Below, one piece after another: positions 6,215 through 10,000 of a stretch of 10,000 bases of DNA. The notes under the pieces are model-generated. The model was not told the origin of the DNA. It saw nothing but the letters and a program-made list of their open reading frames with translations, and did no database searches. Both the position numbers and the translations under genes were made by a program. Source of the DNA: Eimeria necatrix (Eukaryota > Apicomplexa > Conoidasida > Eucoccidiorida > Eimeriidae); contig NW_013654444.1 of assembly GCF_000499385.1 (NCBI RefSeq), positions 1 through 10,000 on the forward strand, given 5' to 3'. Within the stretch, counting starts at the first letter, position 1, and each line of letters opens with the position of its first letter.

Positions 6215-6585
6215 CTTTTAGAGCCCAGAAGGGCACAGAAGAAGCAGGAAAGCGGCGCCCAGCTTTGCCGTAAACAGCAGCAGCTGCTGGGAATTGCAGC
6301 CTGCTGCCTCTGGAAACTCCCCTAAAGGGGTTCTCAGCGGCACCGCCTCTTTCTTATGCCAGGCCTGCAAGCCTTTAATTAGAAAATCCCTTTTTGCTGC
6401 AGCCTCGCTGACGCTGCAGCAGCAGCAGCAGCAGGGGCCCCTCAGAGAGGGGCCCCCCTGCTGCGCCTGCAGGGCCCCCACCACTCCGGGGGCCCCTCTG
6501 CGTTTCTTCGGCGCCAGCAGCAGCAGAAAGCTGTAGTCGTTGAGGTGTGCAGCAGAGGCTGCGCGAGACACGTGCGGGGTCGGTT

Positions 6586-6589
6586 TGCT

Positions 6590-6627
<38 letters not shown>
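6586..6627. repeat. (CAG)n tract, intergenic
   Basis: Thirteen or so uninterrupted CAG units. Open frames of Ser, Ala, Gln or Cys runs across it reflect the repeat. Confidence 0.93.
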
Positions 6628-6828
6628 TCGAGACTTCCTGCGTTCCCCTGCACTCCCCCCTGCAGCAACAGCAGCAGTAGAAGCCCCAGGCAGCAGCAAG
6701 ACCCTGCTGCAGCACTGCAGCACAGCAGCACAGGGGCCCCCGCTGCTGCTTCCCCCACTTGCTGCTGGGGTTTGCAGCCGCATGGCGCGAGAGTCTCATA
6801 AACCCGGCTCGAGGGTTTGCTGCTGCAC

Positions 6829-6880
6829 TTTAGGGTTTAGGGTTTAGGGTTTAGGGTTTAGGGTTTAGGGTTTAGGGTTT
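6829..6880 (+). repeat. (TTTAGGG)n tract just upstream of the sirtuin start
   Basis: Seven perfect units ending 24 bases before the proposed sirtuin ATG at 6905. Confidence 0.95.
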
Positions 6881-6904
6881 GGACTTGTGCCCGCAAACCC
6901 TCAA

Positions 6905-7529
6905 ATGCCGCATTCTTCAGCCGATGTCCCCTCCCCCCTCCCAGTGCCCTGGGGGGCCCCCCAGGGCTGCGGGGGCCCCCCCTCTTCGCCAGGGTTGGGT
7001 ACTTCTTCATGTGGGGCCCCCGACTCTCCTGAGGGCCCTCGGGGGGCCCCCCAACCCTCCCTTGTGGGGGCCCCCCCCCAGACGGGGGCCCCCCGGGGGC
7101 TTCCACCGGAATCCCACCCGGAGGGCCCCAACGGGGGCCCCCAGGAGGGCCCCCAGGGGGCCCCCCGAGAGGGCCCCAACGGGGGCCCCCAGGAGGGCCC
7201 CCAGGGGGCCCCCCGGGAGGGCCCCCAGGGGGCCCCCCGGGAGGGCCCCAACGGGCCCCCCCAGGGGAACTGCTCCCAGGGCTCCCCCCTAGGGGGCCCC
7301 CAGGGGGGCCCCCCAGGGGGCCCCCAGGGGGGCCCCCCAGGGGGCCCCCCAGGGGGGGCCCCTGGGGGCCCCCAGGGGGCCTCGAAGACAGCGCTAGGGT
7401 ACGCGTCGCGGCTTTCGAAAAACCCCTACAAGGGCCCCGTGGGGGGCCCCGAGGGGCGGGAGAATGCTGCGTCGTTTGCTGCTAAGACGAAGCGGCTGCT
7501 GCTGCTGCTGCAGCAGGTGGCGCAGCAGC

Positions 7530-7579
<50 letters not shown>

Positions 7580-7720
7580 GAGGGCCAGGGAGTGGTGGTC
7601 CACACCGGGGCCGGCCTCAGCACCAGCGCGGGCATTCCGGACTTCCGGGGCCCCTCGGGTGTATGGACACTCGAGCAGCGCGGCCACACCCTCGCGGACG
7701 CAGAGGCCAAAATAGTGCAG
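6905..7720 (+). CDS. SIRT6-like sirtuin exon 1
   Basis: Taken from the first in-frame ATG (6905), 272 codons to donor CAG/GTGCGC, phase 0. Residues about 10-158 are a Gly/Pro/Gln/Ala-rich extension from GGGGCCC-type repeats. The sirtuin core starts near residue 159 ([16 protein letters not shown]); poly-Gln of about 15 is at residues 211-225, and the NAD-binding GAG starts at residue 235. The repeat-rich 6905-7380 might instead be upstream exon plus intron, with the core exon starting after GAAGACAG at about 7393, so the start is uncertain. The frame stays open into the CTG intron, so an intron-retaining read-through is not stopped immediately. Confidence 0.85.
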
Positions 7721-7723
7721 GTG

Positions 7724-7759
<36 letters not shown>

Positions 7760-7860
7760 GTGGGGGTTGCTGCTGCTGCTGCTGCTGCTGCTGTGGGGGT
7801 TGATGCTGCTGCTGCTGCTGCTGTGGGGGTTGCTGCTGCTGCTGCTGCTGTGGGGGTTGC

Positions 7861-7894
<34 letters not shown>

Positions 7895-8183
7895 GCTGCT
7901 GCTGTGGGGGTTGCTGCTGCGTGGGGCGGCGCTGGACTGCAGGCTGCGGGTTGGGGTGTACGTACAGCTGGGGCGGGGGCTTGGGGTGTACGTACACCCC
8001 AGGCTGCAGCTCGGGGGCCCCCTTTTTGTCTTTTTCATTTCTTTTTTTTAGGTTTCTTTTGGCAAACAAAAGAGACCCGTAGTACCCTTTCACTTGGCCC
8101 TTCCCACTCCTTCGCATTTGATTTTGGGGGCCCTTTGCTGCCAGCAGCAGCTGCTGCCTTCCCCGCCCCCGGCCTGCAAGCCC

Positions 8184-8229
<46 letters not shown>

Positions 8230-9642
8230 CGCAGCTTCCTGCTGCCTCCAGCAACTCCAGGGCCCCTCCGGATGCTTCGGGGGGCCCCGGGGGCCCCCAG
8301 GGGCCCCCGCGTGGTCAGGGGGGCCCCCAGGGCACTCTCGACAAGACCCGCATTAAGCAGCAAAGGGCCTCTGTGGAGGCCCTGGGGGGCCCCGGGGGGC
8401 CCCCTAGTAACAGCAGTACCCTTGGGGGCCCCCCTAGTGATGTCAGTGCCCGTGGGGGCCCCCCTAGTGATAGCAGTACCCTTGAGGGCCCCCCTCAGGG
8501 GCCCTCGGGGCCCCCTGAGGAGCCTTCGGGCGCCTCAAGCGACTCCGCCGTAGGGGCCCCCCTGGGGGCCCCCCCGGGGGCCCCTCTGGGGGCCCCCGAA
8601 GTCCCCCCGGGGGGCCCCCCCGGGCCTTTCCCCCGCGAGTTCTGTGCAGGGGGGCCCCCGGAGGGGCCCCCAGAAGAAAGGCCTCTACTAGGGGGGCCCC
8701 CCGGAGGGTCCGCCGGAGAGCCCCCGGAGGGGCCCCTCTGGGGGCCCCCGGGGGGGCCCCCGGGGGGCCCCTTTGGGTGCGTCTGGTGGACTTGATAATA
8801 ACGCAAAATGTGGACGCTTTGCACGAGAGGTGTGGGGCCCCCCTGCAGCGAGTTGCTGCAGTTCATGGGAGTTTATTTGCAGAAAAGTGTGACAGCTGCA
8901 GCAGGAGGTTTTTGAGGGATTATCCTTTGCCAACTCTTTCTTTTCGACCCACGGGGAGGCTCTGCGGTCCGCAAACCCTAAACCCTAAACCCTAAACCCT
9001 AAACCCTAAACCCTAGGCCTCCGCGGCGCGCGGAGAGCCTAGGCCTCCGCGGCGCGCGGAGAGGGAGCGGCCCGCTGAGCCCTAAACCCTAAACCCTAAA
9101 CCCTAAACCCTCCGCGGCGCGCGGAGAGGGAGCGCCCCGCTAAACCCTAAACCCTAGTCCGCGCTGCAAACCCTAAACCCTTTTCTGCAGGCCGCAAACC
9201 CCAGCCGAGGCAGCAAACCCTAGCTTCCCCCAAACCCTAGCCAGAAGACTAAACCCTAAACCCTAAACCACGCCCACAAGCCTAACCAGCTGCAGCAAAC
9301 CCTAGGCAGCAGCAGCAAACCCTAATAAGCCAGCAGAGTCGCAAACCCTGCAAGCCCTAAACCGCCGCAAACCCTAAACCCTCGCAAAGCCCAAACCCTC
9401 CTAAACCCTCGCACCTCGCAAGGCCCAAACCTCGAAAACTCCAAACCCTAGCAAGCCCTAAACCCTCACGAATTCCACACCCTCGCAAACCCTAAACCCT
9501 CACAAACCCTAAACCCTTCTTCAACTCTGCTGAGCAAAATAGTCGCTAAAAGGCGGTTTAAAGACTTCCCCTTCTGCTGCATGCACAGCTCCCCCCTGCA
9601 CTAAAAAGCCCTCAACCCCCGCTGCCGCTGCTGCTGCTGCTG

Positions 9643-9693
<51 letters not shown>

Positions 9694-10000
9694 AGGGCTG
9701 TGCAGCTTTCCGCCGCGGGGGGTGTGCACGGACGTGCTGCTGGACTGGTTTGACTCTTACGAGGGACACTTTTTGTCTCAGTCGAATTTTTATTCTCGAG
9801 AGTCTCCTTTGCATCTTTGTTTGGGGACAAGTTTGCAAATAGAGCCCGCGTGTCACTTTCCAGCAGCAGCAGCAGCAGCAGCAAAAGCAGCAGCAAAAAG
9901 CAAAGCAGCAGCAGCACTGGCCATTGTCAATCTGCAGCAAACCCCCCTCGACCCTTTTGCTGCTGTTTGCATGCATGCGCCCGTCGACGCCGTGCTGCAG
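6905..10000 (+). CDS. SIRT6-like NAD-dependent protein deacylase (sirtuin), three exons, 3' end outside window
   Basis: Sirtuins remove acyl groups from lysine using NAD+; SIRT6-type members usually act on chromatin. Exons: 6905-7720, 8052-8966, 9696-10000+. Visible core motifs in order: [13 protein letters not shown] near the N-terminus of the core (SIRT6 NYAAGLSPY.DKG), NAD-binding [33 protein letters not shown], catalytic His in AVHGSLF, zinc ligands KCDSC and C..C (TGRLCGLC, formed across the 8966/9696 splice), VLLDWFDS (SIRT6 ILDWEDS), LGTSLQIEP and AIVNLQ. Order and spacing match SIRT6 better than SIRT1-5. Unusual parts are a Gly/Pro-rich N-terminal extension, poly-Gln before the NAD motif, a roughly 200-residue Gln/Gly/Pro insertion before QNVD that ends in a different reading frame, and poly-Ala after LGTSLQIEP. 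Function by homology only; substrate unknown. Confidence 0.92.
6934..7385 (+). repeat. GGGGGCCCCC-rich repeats encoding a Gly/Pro-rich sirtuin N-terminus
   Basis: Alternating G and C runs with higher-order units such as GGGCCCCCAGGAGGGCCCCC. In the sirtuin frame they read [24 protein letters not shown] repeats. Open frames on the other strand are shadows. Confidence 0.9.
7535..7579 (+). repeat. (CAG)n tract encoding poly-Gln in the sirtuin
   Basis: Fourteen CAG plus one CAA, read as glutamine, nine codons before the NAD-binding HTGAG motif. Confidence 0.93.
7725..7918 (+). repeat. (CTG)n tracts with TGTGGGGGTTG spacers, sirtuin intron 1
   Basis: Six CTG blocks of different length separated by five near-identical TGTGGGGGTTG spacers, forming a composite minisatellite. 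Confidence 0.92.
7982..8001. repeat. 20-bp perfect palindrome, copy 2, with a partial copy at 7952-7966
   Basis: Identical to 970-989. Thirty bases upstream, 7952-7966 repeats the first 15 bases of the motif before diverging. Both are in sirtuin intron 1. Confidence 0.95.
8052..8966 (+). CDS. SIRT6-like sirtuin exon 2 (contains an apparent frame change)
   Basis: Acceptor CTTTTTTTTAG ends at 8051. The first part reads [20 protein letters not shown] then SHLILGAL, matching the SIRT6 segment F...F..A.PT.THMAL. Next come poly-Gln (14 CAG, 8187-8228), Gly/Pro-rich sequence and three 10-residue GGPPS.SSTL repeats, all in the frame beginning at 8052, which stays open to 8795. The essential [20 protein letters not shown]...[14 protein letters not shown]...TGRLC (about 8777-8965) is in the frame starting two bases later. 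One missing base in a G or C run, or an unrecognised intron, would reconcile the two halves; the downstream frame is open from 8519. Donor G/GTCCGC at 8967, phase 1. Confidence 0.85.
8187..8228 (+). repeat. (CAG)14 tract encoding poly-Gln in the sirtuin insertion
   Basis: Fourteen CAG codons in the frame of exon 2, starting the low-complexity insertion after SHLILGAL. Confidence 0.93.
8272..8770 (+). repeat. GGGGCCCC-rich repeats inside sirtuin exon 2
   Basis: G- and C-run repeats include three 30-bp units at about 8400-8489, read as [20 protein letters not shown] and [10 protein letters not shown]. The reading frame changes relative to the conserved downstream motif somewhere before 8777. 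Confidence 0.9.
8973..9515 (-). repeat. Dense and scattered CCCTAAA repeats in sirtuin intron 2
   Basis: Perfect tracts at 8973-9015 and 9080-9111, then isolated AAACCCTA units every 10-30 bases to about 9515. The scatter of single units differs from the perfect tracts elsewhere and suggests decay or repeated small insertions. Confidence 0.9.
9019..9126. repeat. Three GC-rich hairpins CTCCGCGGCGCGCGGAG in sirtuin intron 2
   Basis: Copies at 9019-9035, 9045-9061 and 9110-9126. Each has a perfect 7-bp stem (CTCCGCG/CGCGGAG) with a GCG loop. The first two lie in a tandem 26-bp unit. Confidence 0.92.
9622..9694 (+). repeat. (CTG)n tract forming the acceptor of sirtuin intron 2
   Basis: About 24 CTG-type units with one GCGCTG break, ending CTGCAG/GG at the exon 3 acceptor, so the repeat takes the place of the polypyrimidine tract. 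Confidence 0.93.
9696..10000 (+). CDS. SIRT6-like sirtuin exon 3, runs past the window end
   Basis: The acceptor is the end of a CTG tract, (CTG)nCAG/GG at 9694-9695. Splicing from 8966 gives TGRLCGLCSF, restoring the second zinc-binding C..C pair. The exon continues [31 protein letters not shown], a poly-Ala/Lys insertion (about 9863-9913), then [15 protein letters not shown] and HAPVDAVLQ, corresponding to SIRT6 LVIVNLQPTKHD...HGYVDEVM. It is still open at base 10000, so the C-terminus is missing only because the window ends. Confidence 0.9.
9863..9913 (+). repeat. (GCA)n tract encoding poly-Ala/Lys in sirtuin exon 3
   Basis: GCA repeats with AAA/AGC interruptions, read as Ala with Lys and Ser, between [14 protein letters not shown] and LAIVNLQ. 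This is a surface-loop position in other sirtuins. Confidence 0.9.

Larger units (their letters stand above)
5304..6904. other. Intergenic region between RPAC1 and the sirtuin; no secure gene
   Basis: It holds the RPAC1 3' flank, two CCCTAAA tracts, AT-rich stretches (5640-5710, 5825-5890, 6015-6060), a TTTGAA hexamer repeat (6184-6214), CAG tracts (about 6415-6434 and 6586-6627) and a TTTAGGG tract before the sirtuin. A 193-codon minus-strand frame (6799-6218) is discussed as an uncertain observation. Confidence 0.7.
7721..8051 (+). other. Sirtuin intron 1: CTG repeats with G-rich spacers and a 20-bp palindrome
   Basis: A 331-nt GT-AG intron. (CTG)n tracts (7725-7918) are interrupted five times by TGTGGGGGTTG. 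A degenerate palindrome is at 7952-7966 and a perfect 20-bp one at 7982-8001, followed by a pyrimidine-rich acceptor. Its length and phases place the conserved sirtuin motifs on both sides in frame. Confidence 0.85.
8967..9695 (+). other. Sirtuin intron 2: dispersed CCCTAAA repeats, GC-rich hairpins and a terminal CTG tract
   Basis: A 729-nt GT-AG intron. CCCTAAA tracts occur at 8973-9015 and 9080-9111. From 9135 to 9515 AAACCCT units are scattered singly or in pairs among short unique pieces. Three copies of CTCCGCGGCGCGCGGAG lie at 9019-9126. The intron ends in (CTG)n at about 9622-9694. No exon recognised inside. Confidence 0.85.

Noticed and set aside
6901..7292. Collagen-like Gly-Pro protein on either strand
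   Set aside because: G- and C-run repeats give Gly/Pro-rich frames on both strands. Only the plus frame joined to the sirtuin core was kept, as an extension, and even that is uncertain.
7394..8363. Long minus-strand frames with Ser, Leu or Gln runs opposite the sirtuin
   Set aside because: They are shadows of the G/C-run and CAG/CTG repeats; conserved sirtuin motifs are on the plus strand.
9521..9976. Minus-strand frame opposite sirtuin exon 3
   Set aside because: The plus strand encodes LGTSLQIEP and AIVNLQ here; the minus frame has only Ser, Ala and Cys runs.

Overview
The window is nuclear DNA of an apicomplexan parasite, almost certainly Eimeria or a very close coccidian. The signs are CAG/CTG triplet tracts read as poly-Gln or poly-Ala inside exons, many interstitial TTTAGGG/CCCTAAA telomere-type tracts, intron-rich genes, and T/ATTT-, TGCA- and GCTA-type microsatellites. 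Most of the window is repeat. Species is not determined.

Two conserved genes can be read through the repeats, both on the + strand. Gene 1 (about 1836-5303) is the AC40/RPAC1 alpha-like subunit shared by RNA polymerases I and III. I reconstruct seven exons (1836-2108, 2495-2613, 3227-3326, 3582-3665, 4678-4785, 5049-5095, 5232-5303). They give about 267 codons against roughly 335-346 in yeast and human. The shortfall is one block: the conserved segment that should follow exon 1 (NNTS...DE.LAHR.GL.P in relatives) is absent from the assembled sequence, and exon 1 does not join exon 2 in frame.

Gene 2 (about 6905 to beyond 10000) is a SIRT6-like sirtuin with exons 6905-7720, 8052-8966 and 9696-10000+. 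It is split by a CTG-repeat intron and a telomere-repeat intron, and carries a Gly/Pro-rich N-terminal extension, poly-Gln tracts, a large Gln/Gly/Pro-rich insertion inside the catalytic core, and poly-Ala near the C-terminus. The middle exon changes reading frame once within GGGGCCCC-type repeats, probably a base-count error or an unrecognised intron. The C-terminus lies outside the window.

Layout: 1-740 CAG/CTG repeats; 741-1835 telomere-like and ATTT repeats upstream of RPAC1; 1836-5303 RPAC1, whose introns hold telomere-like tracts, TGCA and GCTA arrays, 28-bp hairpin repeats and a 36/33-bp minisatellite; 5304-6904 intergenic with a possible poly(A) signal, AT-rich stretches and more repeats; 6905-10000 sirtuin. 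The two genes share no operon logic: one is housekeeping transcription machinery, the other NAD-dependent chromatin or protein deacylation. The main points for a second look are the missing RPAC1 block, complementary telomeric tracts at both ends of RPAC1 intron 1, a 20-bp palindrome occurring twice about 7 kb apart, and the sirtuin's in-core low-complexity insertion.
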